From positions 90,328,825-90,392,824 of the forward strand of contig CM075764.1 in assembly GCA_037974665.1 (NCBI GenBank): a stretch of 64,000 nucleotides of DNA. The letters run 5' to 3'. Source of the stretch: Ehretia macrophylla (taxonomy: Eukaryota; Streptophyta; Magnoliopsida; Boraginales; Ehretiaceae). Below, one piece after another: positions 1 through 12,265 of this stretch. How positions within the stretch are numbered: position 1 is the stretch's first letter; every line of letters starts with the position of its first letter. The notes under the pieces are model-generated. The model was not told the origin of the DNA and did no database searches. It worked only from the letters and a program-made list of their open reading frames with translations. The position numbers and the translations under genes were made by a program.

Positions 1-257
1 TATCTGATTGGTGAAGTTATGTTGCAACATGTACTGAAACAACCCACCTCACTAAACTTATCCAGCTTAGATCTTTGGTGTTTTAATTGCTCAAAAGGCT
101 GTCCATGACCGGGTTGAACCCCTTGTGAAGTTGTCATCTCCATTACATTTTTTCTCACAAGGTTTTGTAGGGTCAACATAAAGTTGATATTCAGGGGGAG
201 CCTTGAGCTGAAGGCAATGTTGGACCAGCTTTTACTACTGTTGCGTTGTTGTAACAA

Positions 258-404
258 GTGCAGCAACTTCAGAATGAAGTCCATGAGCTGCGCAACGCTC
301 AAGCCACTGTTAAAGCCAGTCAGTAGAAGATAATGGCTGACCTTGAGAGGTTCATGGAAGGACAACAAACCCTACTTGATTTCGTCTCCAAATCCACTGC
401 TTAA
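258..404 (+). pseudogene. C-terminal remnant of a coiled-coil ORF downstream of pol
   Basis: Reading from 258 in one frame gives about 48 residues ending in TAA at 402-404, interrupted by one in-frame TAG after VKASQ. The peptide is rich in Gln, Glu, Leu and Val in a heptad-like pattern (VQQLQNEVHELRNAQ, then MADLERFMEGQQTLLDF). Such a coiled coil is compatible with the extra ORF that SIRE-type Copia elements carry after pol. The upstream part is too decayed to define a start. It could also be a chance open stretch, so confidence is limited. Confidence 0.35.
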
Positions 405-710
405 ATGTTCATTTGCTTGATGATTATTGCTCTGATACTTTACAGGTTTCAAAGTTTTATAGTTTACTATGTTGATCTACTCTGGGTCCATGTTTTTGTT
501 TGCTGATTTCTGTTAAGTACTTTGGTCTGGTACTTTGCATTTCTACTTTGGTTTCTTTTGACAAATGAAGAGATGGACTATCACAAGACAATGGTTTGAT
601 GTTTGGTTTGATGTTTTATGTTTTGAAGCTTTGCGTTACATTGCTTATTTTGATGATTGACCTAGCTAGTTGTCTTCCAAATCATGATGTCTTTCCTCTT
701 GATACATTGG

Positions 711-818
711 GTTGATGAGCTATTTTTTCACTATGTTTACTACTTTCTTTCATATGGATGCTGTGTTGATGAACTATTTTTTCAATATGTTTACTACTTT
801 ATTTAATATAGAGGCTGT
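711..818 (+). repeat. 54-bp tandem duplication
   Basis: Two adjacent copies, 711-764 and 765-818, both start GTTGATGA and run through TTTACTACTTT to GGCTGT or GATGCTGT, with a handful of mismatches. A third partial copy begins at 819. The duplication lies in the 3' non-coding part of the Copia remnant. It creates the short open frames in this area, which I do not regard as genes. Confidence 0.8.
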
Positions 819-881
819 GTTGATACACTACATTGTGTTGCCTTGCCCTCTTGTCTCTGTTTGGAAAAACGGGGGAGAATA

Positions 882-2151
882 TGCTGTTGCTTATTACTTG
901 CTGTTGTTGCTGCTATTGATTTTGCTATGACTTGCTGCGTCTTATTTCCTTATTTTTATATTGTCTGTGATGTTACATTGACTGTTGCAATAGGGTCACC
1001 AGCTTTCCAACAAGATCATTGTGCTCTGATACTTTCTTGTCTGTTTGTGATATTCCCTTGACTATTGCAACAGGGTCACCAGCTTTGCAGGGTCATTATC
1101 TTTGCTGCTCTGATACTTTTTTATATGTGTTTCTATGATGTTATACTAACTGTTTTGAATTGAACTTGAGCGTTTGTACAGTATAATGATACCAGAGTTT
1201 TGCCAAAACAAAGCCAAAATGAGATATTGTTAAGGTAATTAAATTGATTGGGAATTAATTGGCTATATTTTAGCAAAACTTTTGTTATTACCATACTTGT
1301 GTTATTGTCTTGTATAGGAAAAATATTATGGTATCTTACCATAATAGACAGAGCTTTGTGATGATTAAGGAATCACATTAATTGTCTATTTATAAGGAAA
1401 TGAAGAATAGGGTTTTGTGAGAAGAGGCCTTTTTTGAAGCCCAAGTTATGATGCCCTATAGCAGTCGAGTATATATACATATGGAATAGGTCGCAGAAAG
1501 CTAAGGCAGTGAGCAGGCAGAAAGAAAGTGCAACAAAAGAATATAAAAGAGTTATGTCCACTGTTCCTTATCGTGTTGCAATACAATCTGTGTTTAAGTC
1601 TTTGATTATATTAGTGTTGCAATTCAGTTTATTTTGACAACTTGTTGTGAGCATCATGTATTAGTCCTTGAGTGATTAGATAGGTGTCTCTTCAATCATT
1701 CTTCGGGAGAAGAAGGTGTAGTTATCGGGAGAGAACATTGTAAGTCGAGGGGAGCTCGCCAAATCATATTTTGCTAAGGAGTTCTTCATCAAGACGTCAA
1801 AGGTCAAGAGAGAGTCTTTACTTGTGCAAGTCCGTTGGTGTTGTAACTTGATATTTCTTAGTGGATTGATTTGTTGGACTAGGGATTGGTCCCGTGGACG
1901 TAGACCACACGGTCGAACCACTTTAAAATCTTTGTGTTCTTTATTTCTGTTACAACTTTAAATTATTCCGCTACTATGTATGCTCTCTGTTTATGTTGTA
2001 ACATTACGTGAAACCTGTTATTAAGTTAATGTGACTGGTCCAGTTTTTCAATTAATGTTACAATATCGTCTGTAACAGTTTTCTGGTCATACCACATACT
2101 CAGTTAATTGATCAAATTATCTGTACTTATGCTGCCATAACTCTAACAGAA
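882..2151 (+). repeat. Candidate 3' LTR of the Copia remnant
   Basis: The segment follows a purine tract with five consecutive G residues (862-878) and starts TGCTGTTGC. It carries a TATA-like run near 1468-1476, and its end region (about 1900-1960) has the T-rich composition common in plant Copia LTRs. The right edge is uncertain and there is no second copy in the window to compare. What is seen is the purine tract and the promoter-like composition; the LTR call is an inference. Confidence 0.42.
962..1121 (+). repeat. Imperfect ~76-84 bp tandem repeat
   Basis: Two copies (962-1037 and 1038-1121) share the blocks TGTCTGTGATGTT or TGTCTGTTTGTGATATT, then GACTATTGCAACAGGGTCACC or a near match, and end CTCTGATACTTT. 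The array lies inside the candidate LTR, in the part that would be U3, where direct repeats often carry promoter elements. Confidence 0.7.
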
Positions 2152-3388
2152 TGTATTACCTAGCTTGTTGGCTTTCGATCACAATGAGAATTACACATAA
2201 AATTGCAAAGAATGAACTCTAAAGGTGAACTTGACGTCCTCACTCATTTGCTGGAATTTCTCAAAGCAAAATCCTTTTTGGCTTTCTCCTCTACAACCAA
2301 TCACATATACGTTATATAGTTACAAGTATGTGGGTACTTTTGTGTATTGATTCTATAGGCGGAGCCAAGCATCGATGATTAGTATAAACACCTGATGTGT
2401 AACTCCCCCTATGACAATGACACAATCAATAACTAAAGATTCAGGATACTCATATATACATAAAATTATATTTAATTTATGCACATTATATTGACTATAA
2501 AGATTAATTAACATACATTAAACTTTTTTTCACCAATTAGGGAATACTGAAAATTCACAAACACACTATATATACAGCTATATGTATATAATAACCATAT
2601 CTATTATTACACAACTAAAAGTAAGTCAGCTCATGTTAAAATTATTTTAGCTAATTAGGGCATGATAATAAATTCCACACCCCACACACATATATAACAA
2701 TATATGTAATAAAATACCTATGATGATTCATTTTTTTCTTTGGCAACTTTTTTTTTTGATCCGATTTGTTTGGCAAGTTCAAATGGTGAATTTGGACTTA
2801 AAGAGAGTCAAAAGGGAAAGTGCTGTTGTGGTGTGTTTTTTTTAATAATGTCAATTTATTAAAATACCTTTCATTAGTGAGGGATTTTTCGGCATAAGCA
2901 TAGATCTATCCCCAAGCATATGTAGCTCGGCCAGTGATTGATTCTTAGCAAGAACATATGCAAAATCAAGCTAGAAAAAGAGGTAAGAAGGGGACAACTT
3001 TGAAGGGAAGAGCACCCATTTTTAGGCTGTCCATTTAGGGTTTTTTTAATTTTAATATAGACTGACTTGTATACTTTGTTGGGCTTCCTTCCTCTAAGAA
3101 TTAGCCTGGAATACAATTCAGTCTATTTTTCTTTCTACTCTACAAGCCTAGAGCCCAATTAAAATTCTTTGGACTAGATCAATACGTTAAACATGTAATT
3201 GGCCAGAAAAGGGACTAAAAGATATATTTGTTCCACCTCCAAAAAAGTCTTATATGTATTCTAGGACAAACACTAAGTACCACAGAGGCTCGTTATACGC
3301 GAGGTATGTCTCTTGTCTTTCACCTATTAGGTAAGATGACCGAAAGACCTTGCCATGTAACATCCATAATCAAGAGAAGATTTTTTGA
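2152..3388. other. AT-rich stretch, no gene seen
   Basis: No open frame of believable length or composition is present on either strand. The 2460-2720 part holds many TATATA and ATATAC runs. Two loosely similar blocks, each with an AATTAGGG motif (near 2535 and 2655), may be an old duplication. I assign nothing else here. Confidence 0.5.
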
Positions 3389-3393
3389 CTTGT

Positions 3394-3583
3394 TGTGACA
3401 TCCTACATTGGTAGGAGATAAAGTGTTTGTATGGTTTATAAGTGAGTGTTGTTGTGGGTATAAGGAATTACTTAAATTAACCATTTTGGACCAATAGAAA
3501 AGAGGGTCCAAGTAGTTATTTCTTACACCTAAAAAATACCAATCATGCCTGTGGGTCTGGGAATCTGGGCTCGAGGGGTGATA
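3394..3583 (+). repeat. TRIM 5' LTR
   Basis: It starts TGTGACATCC and ends GGGGTGATA, and is immediately followed by GAATGGTATCAGAGC, the tRNA-Met primer site. It aligns over its full length with 3775-3960, with clear divergence, so the insertion is not recent. Confidence 0.9.
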
Positions 3584-3774
3584 GAATGGTATCAGAGCAG
3601 GTCACTAGCTAGTGCGGGAACTAAGTGTTATGTAGAATAAATTACTACACCTAGAAGGCTGGTGAAAGCCACATTTTGAACCCGTAGGTGTCACCTCTAG
3701 AATCCTTCACCATCTGGTTGGTCTTGGGTATATAGACCCTTGACGAGGACGTTGGGTCTTTAACGGGAGGTGTA

Positions 3775-3960
3775 TGTAATATCCCACATAGGTGGAAAAT
3801 AATGTGTTTATATGATTTATAAGTTAGTGTTATGGGTATAAGGAATAATTTGGGTTAACTATTTTTAGCTAGTAGAAAAGATGGTCCAAGTAGTTATTTT
3901 TTATGCCTAACAACACCAATCGCGTTTACGGGTCCAGGAATTTAGGCTCGGAGTGTGATA
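3775..3960 (+). repeat. TRIM 3' LTR
   Basis: It starts TGTAATATCCCACATAGG and ends GAGTGTGATA, directly before the right copy of the CTTGT target duplication. It is 4 bp shorter than the 5' LTR. Confidence 0.9.
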
Positions 3961-3965
3961 CTTGT

Positions 3966-4726
3966 ACTATCAACCTTTCTTGACTATTTTTCATCCTTAG
4001 ACCTTTAATCCACAATCTAATCATCACTTAGATATTATTCTTTTGGTCCAAGAAGGGACCCACAAGTCCAATATCAATATAACTCCAATTAGCTATTTTA
4101 TTAAGTACTTAGATTTTGATAACTAGTTGGATAATCATAAGAACTCTGTATTGCTTGTGTATTTCCTAACTAATCAAGTTCATATGATCAAAACACAAAC
4201 CATTGACTCATAAAATATCTTACACATAGTGAATTAAAGCACATGACCCTAACTTTGTCAATTTATCCACATATGCTTAAGATTAAAAGTGCTGGATATA
4301 TAGTATCTGTAGATGTTTTGATATCTCTATATGATAGTATAGTTCTAGTGATTACATATACGGTGGTCCTATTCAATACATGCTACGATGTACGATAAGT
4401 ATGAAAACCCTCTAATAACCAAAGTAGGCTACTCTATTACTCATGAAATTTACTCATTATAATTTTACTATGTTGAAGTGTCTAGTTTCATCATTCAATA
4501 TGAACAAACCTTCTAATTCAACTCTTTATAACTTTGATCTTGTATACTTAACTACCACTTAACTAACTTATTCACTTTGATCTAAAAACCTTATAGATGC
4601 ACACATTTATATACAAAAAAAAAGTACAACATAGAATATGAAGGCTCATGAAAGATATAAATTACTATATAAACTGAAACATCTAATACACTAAGGTACC
4701 TAAGTACTAGTGGCCTTTAGGGCATA
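3966..4726. other. Unassigned AT-rich stretch
   Basis: This lies between the TRIM and the solo LTR. I see no coding potential, no terminal repeats and no clear tandem structure. It may be host intergenic DNA or a very old repeat. Confidence 0.5.
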
Positions 4727-4731
4727 GTATT

Positions 4732-7051
4732 TGTGTGACCCCGAACTCGCATGCATGTGCATATCATTCATTGCATACATTTTGTGCATTTATTTACTTA
4801 AAAGTCCATTTAATACATAGTTACTATTCACAATGATTTTTGACCATTTTATTTTTCCAAATCTATATTTTTCCCATGTTACGTGACCTATATGAGGCAT
4901 GAGAAAAATAGAATTATGTGCTTATAGTTGACTAAAGGGGCCTAAAATACAAAGTGTTAACCGAGTGTAATTTGATGTGTTCTAGGGTCCTAAATATGTT
5001 ATATAATGATCGTAGTGCATTTATGGCATTGATATCTTGATTGGGTTGGGTAGTTGCAGTGTAAACGGACTAAGAGCTCATTTGGGGTTAAGTGGTAGTC
5101 GTGAGTTAAAATGGATTTTCTTGGCTTATAAAGGGGTCATAAAGTATCCTTAGTAAGATAGAATCGTTGGATTGTAGTTTGCGTAGCCTTCGTTTAGTAT
5201 GAGCCTATAATTGGATTAAAAAGGTTAATTTATAGAAAGTTGTAATGTTTGTTAATAAATGGCTTTCAATTGATTGGCTAAGTGTCTTAAATGTATTTGT
5301 ATAACATAGTTTCCTATTTAGTGAAGTTCATGAGTTGAGCTACATGTTTGTTTTGTTAAGGATTGAGTGAATGTGTTTATGACTTGTTTATATTGATAAT
5401 TCTTGCTAATGTCTATTGTTGCTAAGTGCCATTTAATCATGTGGAACTACTAGTTGAGCCATTAATGTGAACTTTATTGTATTGCCTATGAATGACATCT
5501 ATGAGATTATTTGTGATAAGTATGTGTTCTACTTCATTCTAGGGTTTGATTCATTGAGTTAATCCAAGGTGTTTGAGAGTAGATTGACAATAGTTCTTGC
5601 ATATTTAGCCTAATCCAAGGTGAGAGATTCATTTTACTTGGCATTTTAATTGATTTATTGCTTTGTATTATAGCGAGTATTATGTGGTTAATGTGTGTAT
5701 GAACTATGTTTAATTGCATTAGAACATATTTAAAGTTATATTGAATATAATTGTTTATGTGCGTGGATAACTTTTTTTGTTGCCCTCATTGTATGCTTAT
5801 CGATTCGTGTACTTATCGACTTGTATGTCTATAAGTATTATCGATATCAAGGTTACGTAATCACTTAGGCATGGTGGTGTCGGGGAAGCTGGGTGGCATC
5901 GGGAAAGCCTGGTGGCATTGGGTTTTCCGGTATAGCCTCGACTTCCATGACCCCTTTAGGGTACATCCAAAGTACACCCACTAGAGTGATTGGGGTAATG
6001 TCGGCTTGTTGTTATCGTTGTCATTATTATATTGGGTTTCTGTTTGTGGATCGTGGATAGTGGTTCGTTGCTCAAGTTCGTGATCAACTGTATCATTTTA
6101 TTTTGTAACTTCTGCTTGGGCCCTAAGTCCTTAGAGAGTTACCTTTGATTATATTCCTTTATATGCGTTATCTAGTTTCGTATTCTTGAATGGAACATTG
6201 AATTGATATTGTATTCCCATGGTTAATTTCGTACTCGTGCTATCTTGTTGTTTTCATTCTTAATTGAATATTGATAGTTGTTTGTTGTAAGTTTTCTAGT
6301 AGTGTTAATTTATTTCATTGTAGGTTATTGCATTGTATGAAATCATTTTCAAAACTCCCTGGATATCAGTTCCCTTCCCTCGCTGAGCAACAATGTTTGC
6401 TCATTCTCTTTTTTTAACCATTTTAGGTGAGTTATGTTGGGTTCCTGTAGAGATTGGAAAGGATAAGGCTTAAGAGACTCCTTGAGTTGATGTTTTTAGC
6501 TTTAGCTGGTTGTTATGTGTGAATTTATGTAAAGTAATTGTATAGCTTGGCTTGTAATATATTTTGAGAGCTTATGGTCTTATATGTATTTGTGTTGCCT
6601 TCAAAGATTGTAATATGAAGTTTAGAGATTTGTATGACTTGTTAGCTAGGAGTTGGCCTATAATAACTTTAAAGCTTTACTTTATGGCCTAGTTGGTTTT
6701 CATGCTTGTATGGGCAAATTGGAGGATGGTTGAATGGCTTAAAATCTAAGAAAATGAAGTAGATAAGATTAGAGTAGTATAATAATCAAAATCTTGATCT
6801 TGGAATTTCAATAGCTAGCCAAATGCATGCTTGTATGTCTTAATTTTGTTATAATAGGAAGGCTCGGATGACCTTATAGACTTGAGGAATTATGAAATGA
6901 ATGTTGTATACTGCTGTTGTGGTCATTTCTTTTAAGTGCAGGTGTGTGGTTAGTCTTAGAAACAAGGGAAACTCCGTTTGTTTTCCCTCATTTTTCGTGA
7001 CCTCAGATTTTGGATTGAGGCTCCAGCCTAGTGAGGGATCGGGGTGTTACA
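4732..7051 (+). mobile_element. Solo LTR of a Ty3/gypsy-type element (copy A)
   Basis: The 2320-bp segment starts TGTGTGACC and ends GGTGTTACA, and is flanked by an exact 5-bp TSD, GTATT (4727-4731 and 7052-7056). There is no internal region, primer site or second LTR, so this is a solo LTR left by LTR-LTR recombination. The CCC-rich start, the GATCGGGG-TGTTACA end and the GC-richer block around 5870-6010 recur in the LTRs at 11127, 30794 and 33636. In the complete element a tRNA-Met site follows the same type of end. This LTR style is common in Tekay-like chromoviruses, but no pol is present here to prove the lineage. Confidence 0.87.
6384..6403 (+). promoter_or_regulatory. TGAG...CTCA dyad in LTR copy A
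   Basis: The arms TGAGCAA (6384-6390) and TTGCTCA (6397-6403) are exact reverse complements around a 6-nt loop. Related LTRs carry a dyad at the equivalent place, with different inner arm bases but complementarity kept. It could be an RNA hairpin in the transcript (for example near the poly(A)/R region) or a protein-binding dyad; the sequence alone does not decide. Confidence 0.5.
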
Positions 7052-7056
7052 GTATT

Positions 7057-9116
7057 CCTAACAACCCTATCATCCCGTGAACTCTGCACCTAACCTTCTT
7101 ACACTGCGAACTCCCATCCCGCGAGATTGTGATGTGATTGTGTGTATGTGTGTGAATATGTGTTTGTATGTGTCAGTTGGGTTTGTGTGTAAGATTATAT
7201 ATGTATTATCAGTACATGAAAATGTGTGTTCTCTCTATGTGTATGTATACATATATTATGTATATATATGTGTGTGTATTGATGTCTATAGATATATGTA
7301 TTGTAGGTGTTATTTATGTGGATGTTGATGTATATGACTGTGATCCTTGTGTATTGTGTGTATAGATGTGATAGAGATGAAGAATGGGAATGGGAAGAAG
7401 AAGGAGAAATTAAAAAAGAGAATAAAGGAAAAGACAAAAAATTTGGGGTGAAATTGATTTTTCCTTTTTGAAAATTTGAAGACTAAATTGAATTTTTAAT
7501 AAAACAATAAGGACTAATTTAAATGTAATATTATTTTTTATTTTACCCTTGTAATAGTATACATATCTATCAAAGCTAATCATATTTTTAATAAAATAGA
7601 CTAATTGACTAATTTTGACAAACATAGAACATTGAGACTAAATTAGAAACTATTGACAATATTAGGGACTATTTTCATAATTACCACCTATTGTTACGAT
7701 CGTAGCAAAAATGTCCACCAAGTACCTAGACTTGCTAGATATGATTAGATGGATTATGATGTACTTTAGTGCCAATAACGCCTTTCTCAATAGTTTTCTC
7801 ACCAAGGAAGTTTACATGTCCCAACTGTTAGTGATATACCTTAATACTATAATTGAATGACATACTTTAAGTGTATTTAGTATACACTTATTTACTTAAT
7901 AGCTTTATTTTATAGTTCAAATTTTCCATTTATCACATGAATAAGTCATAGTCTTCTTGTTAAAGAAACGTATTTTCAATTACTAAGAATATACATACAT
8001 ATGTCTTCAGTATGAGAATTCTTAAATTGTTCATAATCCTTAGATTATTTGGATGAGGACTTCAATTAATCCAATATCACATTAATTCTCTACCTTTGAT
8101 TAGTATGAGATATTAATGATAAATAATAGTAAGTCACATACTATAAAGCATGAAATGCTATAGCAAATATATGGGTGATCATTAGTTGAATAATCACTAA
8201 ACGTGACATGAGTAACAGATCATATGGCTTGATATCAATAATTTGTTATTCATTGCAGTGGTCCAAGTGATCCTTTGATTTGCAACATAATGATTGTTCT
8301 ATATATTGATGTTTGATACTTACTTTTGAACAATATTTGTCCACTTCAAACACAATACAAGTTCACTTGCAGCTTCATTCAATCAATATAGTTAGTGACA
8401 AGTGGTTGTCAAGATAGGATCCAATGCGATCTAATTATAGTTGTTGAATGAAAAAATCCTTGACCAAGATATGAATGATGAAAAAGGGCTTTCCCATGTG
8501 TCATCTCTAATTAACCGAGTCAATAAACGTAATTGATCCATAGTTCTTAGTCAATCGGGATATTTGAATTGGAAAGATTGCATTGCACCATGATCGTCAA
8601 CTAACTAGGTTCACTCAATTGATGATTTCAGTGCCTTATGAATTATCTCGATATGTTGTTAGGTGTCACTAAAGACAGTTAAGGTGTTTCAAGAATTGTG
8701 GAGACACTCTTAAAATAAATCTAAGAGTTTGATTAACATTAGAGGAGTTTGATGTTTCCTTATTGCTATTTAGCAATGAACCTAGAAAGTCACACACAAT
8801 AGAGCATAGTGATTTAGTTTTAATTGAACTTGTATCTTTATCTCATATATTGTTAAGAGTTATTACTTACTTAAGTTAATTGATTTTTACATATACATGC
8901 CACTACGTCCTTCCTTGTATATCAGAGATATGAAGCAAGTGTACATACGAATCCTTCTAAATCACGAGTTGAGCAGCGATGTGAGGATGAAGTATGCAAT
9001 GATTAAGGAGTTAATCTTCATTAAAACCTAATTATAGAGTTAGTGAAAATATGAATTTTTCCAAATTCTCCCTCCTCCTAGTTGTTTCATGTATGCAAAA
9101 CAAGTGTTATTGTTAG
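7057..9116. other. Unassigned stretch with a GT/TA-rich patch
   Basis: There is no believable gene. At 7137-7372 the plus strand is dominated by TGTGTATGTG-like and TATATGTG-like words, a degenerate simple repeat that yields spurious open frames on both strands. From about 7690 to 9110 the composition and word use resemble non-coding parts of plant retroelements, but I found no LTR pair, primer site or TSD to support a call. Confidence 0.45.
7137..7372. repeat. Degenerate (TG/TA)n simple repeat
   Basis: Long runs of TGTGTATG, TATATATG and GTATTG words without a fixed period. Overlapping open frames on both strands here are by-products of the repeat and have no gene-like features. Confidence 0.75.
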
Positions 9117-10084
9117 TGTAATACCCGAGCTGACCATGCATTTATAATATTTCATTTACATCTTATTTGTTTCATTATTTTGCACTATTTTGGAAACGTG
9201 CATTAATATATTACTTATATATTATTTATAATGGTATTATACTATGTGTTGGGTGTTCGATGTTAAGCATTAATTTAAACTTAGAAAATATATAAAGTTT
9301 AGTATATCAAACTAAGCATCCGTTTCAATTAAAATGAAATATTAACTTGGTTAGTACATTTGGATAGTTAGTTAGGGTGTTGAAAAGTTAGGAATATTAA
9401 AATTTAGTACTTTACTTTTCATAATAATAAAACTGTATAGTATTAAAGCATGGGTTAGTTTTGTTACTTATCTTAGTTAAGGTTACTAGAAGTGAGTTTA
9501 TAATATAGATAAATAGGTAATAGCTCTATAAGTATTCATAACTTGTGCAATGAAACAAAAGGAAAAATTAGGTTGTTAGATGAGTGGTTTGATTCTATAG
9601 AATATGATAGACAATTTGAAGATACTTAGACAATACCATTTTTTATTAGGGTGATATAGCTTTTTCTATTAAGATGATTTAGTAATCTTAACTTATAAAT
9701 GAAGAGGGTTAATATATCGGTTAGAAATTTAATCTACTACGAATATTAGTAGGAATATATATTTAAGTCTATTACTAAGAGATCTTACATAAATTGGAAA
9801 AGATAAACTTTTAAGTTAATACTAGATTAATATAGCACCCCTAACTCCTAAAATGAAAATAAGCATATTAATTAGGTAAAACATTAGAATATAGACATCT
9901 ATAAATGAAAATACTTAACATTGGAAACTAATTAGAATATAACTCATTAACTCTTGAATAGTATTTAGTAGCTAGTAATGTTACTAGACATTTTAATTCT
10001 TAAACCATCAAAGCTTCAACTAGTTTAAAACGAATGTGAATAGCGTCATCATTCTCGGTGCACGATAGCGTTGCTATTGTGCTC
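9117..10084 (+). mobile_element. 5' fragment of a related gypsy-type LTR
   Basis: The segment starts TGTAATACCCGAGC and continues with CATTTATAATATTTCATTT-like sequence. This matches the style of the left ends of the LTRs at 4732, 11127 and 30794 (TGT-A/G-A-CCC, then runs of CATTT). It ends where the LINE begins, and the remainder of the LTR is not found to the right of the LINE, so the copy is truncated. No TSD can be assigned. The LINE seems to have inserted into, or next to, this fragment. Confidence 0.45.
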
Positions 10085-12154
10085 TCACCCCCTCCTCTAT
10101 CTTCTTCCTTTTTCCCCTTCTTTCTCTTATCTCTTTCTTGGCCTATCGCCATATGGCCAAGGGGAAGCACGACATGAGTATGAAGTCTTCGTCCAAGACA
10201 ACTCTTAAGAACTCAAGTAAGGGACCAAGTACTGATGAAGGGATTGCCACATCATCAAATCCTATCAGCCCTAGATCTGTTCAGAGTGAGGTCCTATGTT
10301 CTGTAGAAGTTGTTCCTTCTGTTACTGAAGTTGAGGGTTTCCCTCCCCTTCTTTCAAATGTTGAAGAGTCCAATTCTTCCAAAGCTCACTCATCCCAGCC
10401 GCAACAAGTTACTTGCTTGTCGACTCTAGCTATCAAAAAGCCCGTGACCTCTAAGTCGTGGAAAGACTTATTTGAAGGCAGCTTCAGAGAGTCCCTTAAA
10501 TTGGAGCGACAAGAGCTTGAAGTTGATGTATGGTGAAGTGATTGTGAGACCTTCGAAGGATATTATTGACGAAGGTAGAGCTTATTGGGAAACATGCTTT
10601 GTAAGCCAATTTTTGGATAAAAGTCCTTCATTTTACTATGTTCAAGCAATGGTCAACTCCCAATGGAGAAAGTTTGGCAAGGTGGAGAGTAAAACTGGTC
10701 TACAAGACCTCTACGTGTTCCGGTTTGAAGATGAAGATAAGTGTCGCAAGGTCCTTGAACAATTTTGGCATGTCAATAACAAACCGTTGCGCCTTCGCAG
10801 GTGGAAACCAAGCACAAAATGGGAGGACTTTAGATCTAATAACATACCAGTGTGGGTGAAGCTTAGGAATGTGCCTCCAGTCATGTGGACTAGGAGGGGA
10901 TCAATTCTTCTAGCTAGTGCGCCAGGCGAGCCACTCCAGATGGATGCTGCAACTGAAGCCGAAACTAGGCTCAGCTATGCCAAGGTGTGCGTCGAAGTTG
11001 ATTTGAAAAAGGAACTCAAGGAGTCAATCCCTCTAGATATGGGAGATGGGATTGTGGTAAAGGTCGAGGTCGAATACACATAAAAACCACAATGGTGTGA
11101 ATACTGTAATAAGTTGGGTCACTTAGTGTGAGACCCCGTACCGAGGCCGTATAGAGCTCATTTGCATTTCATAACATTTCATAAATTTTTACATTATTTA
11201 ATATGCATTTATATTAATTAATGTGCATTTACATCGTTCTTCGTGCATTTGCCTTGTTTGACGTGCATCTAAATTCAACTATATGCATTTCAGTGTTTTA
11301 GATAACATAGGCATTAATTAAACTCTACTCAATTGCACTAACTAACCAAAATTGTTAGAAGACAACTATATGGCAAACTAGTAGATTTCAGTTAGTTAAA
11401 AGGGCATGTTGGTCATTTGGCATCTTAGGAAAATATCCTACTTAATAAAAACACACTCACACCACACAACACACACATATACACGATCAACACACACACA
11501 AACACACACACCACACGCAGAGACCAAGGAGAAGAGAAAGAAGAAAAAGAAGAGAAAGAAGAAAAAGAAGAAAAAGATAGAAGTATTTTCAAGCTAGCAC
11601 AAGCATCTTCAACCTATTGTCTTGCACCCACAATCATTTCTAACATCATTTCTTCACAAAGCTAAGGTGAGGGAAGTTTTATAAATGTTTTACAATGCCA
11701 TAGTATGCTTGATTGATGAGTTTTAATTGTGTATTGAACATGATATTGGTTATGAAAATGTTGATAATGAATATGTGTAGATTTATTACAAGGTTTGAGG
11801 TTTATCTTGTATATTGAGCTAGGGCTTGATCTAACGGGTTGAAATTTATGAGTGGTATGGTGATTCTTGCTTGAATAGAACTAGTTTAACTTGTGGGTAA
11901 GGTAGGAATTGGAAGACAAGCATATTGATGCTTAGTAGGTATTTTTGGTGTTCTTGAGGTTTTGAGAGTTCTTGATTTGTTCTTGGGTTGTTGTTTGATT
12001 TGAGAATGTTGTGGTGTTGTTCTTGAGCTTAAGAATGTTCCCTAGAAGGTCTCTTTGAATGTGCAAAATGTTTGGTTAAGTTGGAGGCAAGATAACAAGC
12101 AAAAAAGAGCAAAAATGGCATGTTTTTGTGTTCTCAGACCTCTATCCGGAAGAG

Positions 12155-12265
12155 TGGATCCGGTCGAGTTACTCGACCGAATGTACTCGTCCGGATGCTC
12201 TCTGACCACGATCTGGTCGAGTAAATCCGGTCGAGTAACTCGACCGGATGACTCGTCCGGATTTT
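12155..12265 (+). repeat. Two GC-rich palindromes in a ~65-bp duplication
   Basis: The first palindrome (12161-12179) has arms CGGTCGAGT and ACTCGACCG around one base. The second (12225-12249) has 12-base arms ATCCGGTCGAGT and ACTCGACCGGAT, again around one base. Each is followed by ACTCGTCCGGAT. Both lie in an otherwise AT-rich LTR and are full of CG dinucleotides. They could be protein-binding dyads or RNA hairpins of the LTR transcript. Confidence 0.8.

Larger units (their letters stand above)
1..2151 (+). mobile_element. 3' end of a decayed Ty1/copia element (SIRE-like?)
   Basis: The stretch reads as the downstream end of a retroelement on the plus strand. In order it has a short coiled-coil ORF remnant (258-404), a 54-bp tandem duplication (711-818), a purine-rich tract of polypurine type (862-878) and an LTR-like segment from a TG at 882. 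No tRNA-Met primer site follows the LTR-like segment, as expected for a 3' LTR. A coding remnant between pol and the 3' LTR, with a long 3' region, is typical of the SIRE/Maximus lineage, which is why I suggest it. No RT or integrase is in view because the element continues left of the window. The end near 2151 is a guess based on a CA dinucleotide; no TSD was found. Confidence 0.5.
3394..3960 (+). mobile_element. Complete TRIM (terminal-repeat retrotransposon in miniature)
   Basis: The element has two short LTRs (3394-3583, 190 bp; 3775-3960, 186 bp) around a 191-bp non-coding core. The core starts with a primer-binding site for initiator tRNA-Met (TGGTATCAGAGC at 3587-3598) and ends with a purine tract at 3761-3774. 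Both LTRs begin TGT followed by a variant of the CCCACAT-GG block typical of plant TRIMs, and both end GTGATA or GTGTGATA. The 5-bp TSD CTTGT is exact (3389-3393 and 3961-3965). No protein is encoded, so it would have been moved by another element's enzymes. The ends are TG...TA rather than the usual TG...CA. Confidence 0.92.

Noticed and set aside
712-1061. Two 72-aa frames with hydrophobic composition
   Set aside because: One spans the 54-bp duplication and the other the LTR start; both are T-rich chance frames in non-coding retroelement sequence.
7077-7437. Overlapping open frames on both strands (Tyr/Ile/Cys/His-rich)
   Set aside because: They come from the TG/TA-rich simple repeat; composition follows the repeat and no domain is visible.
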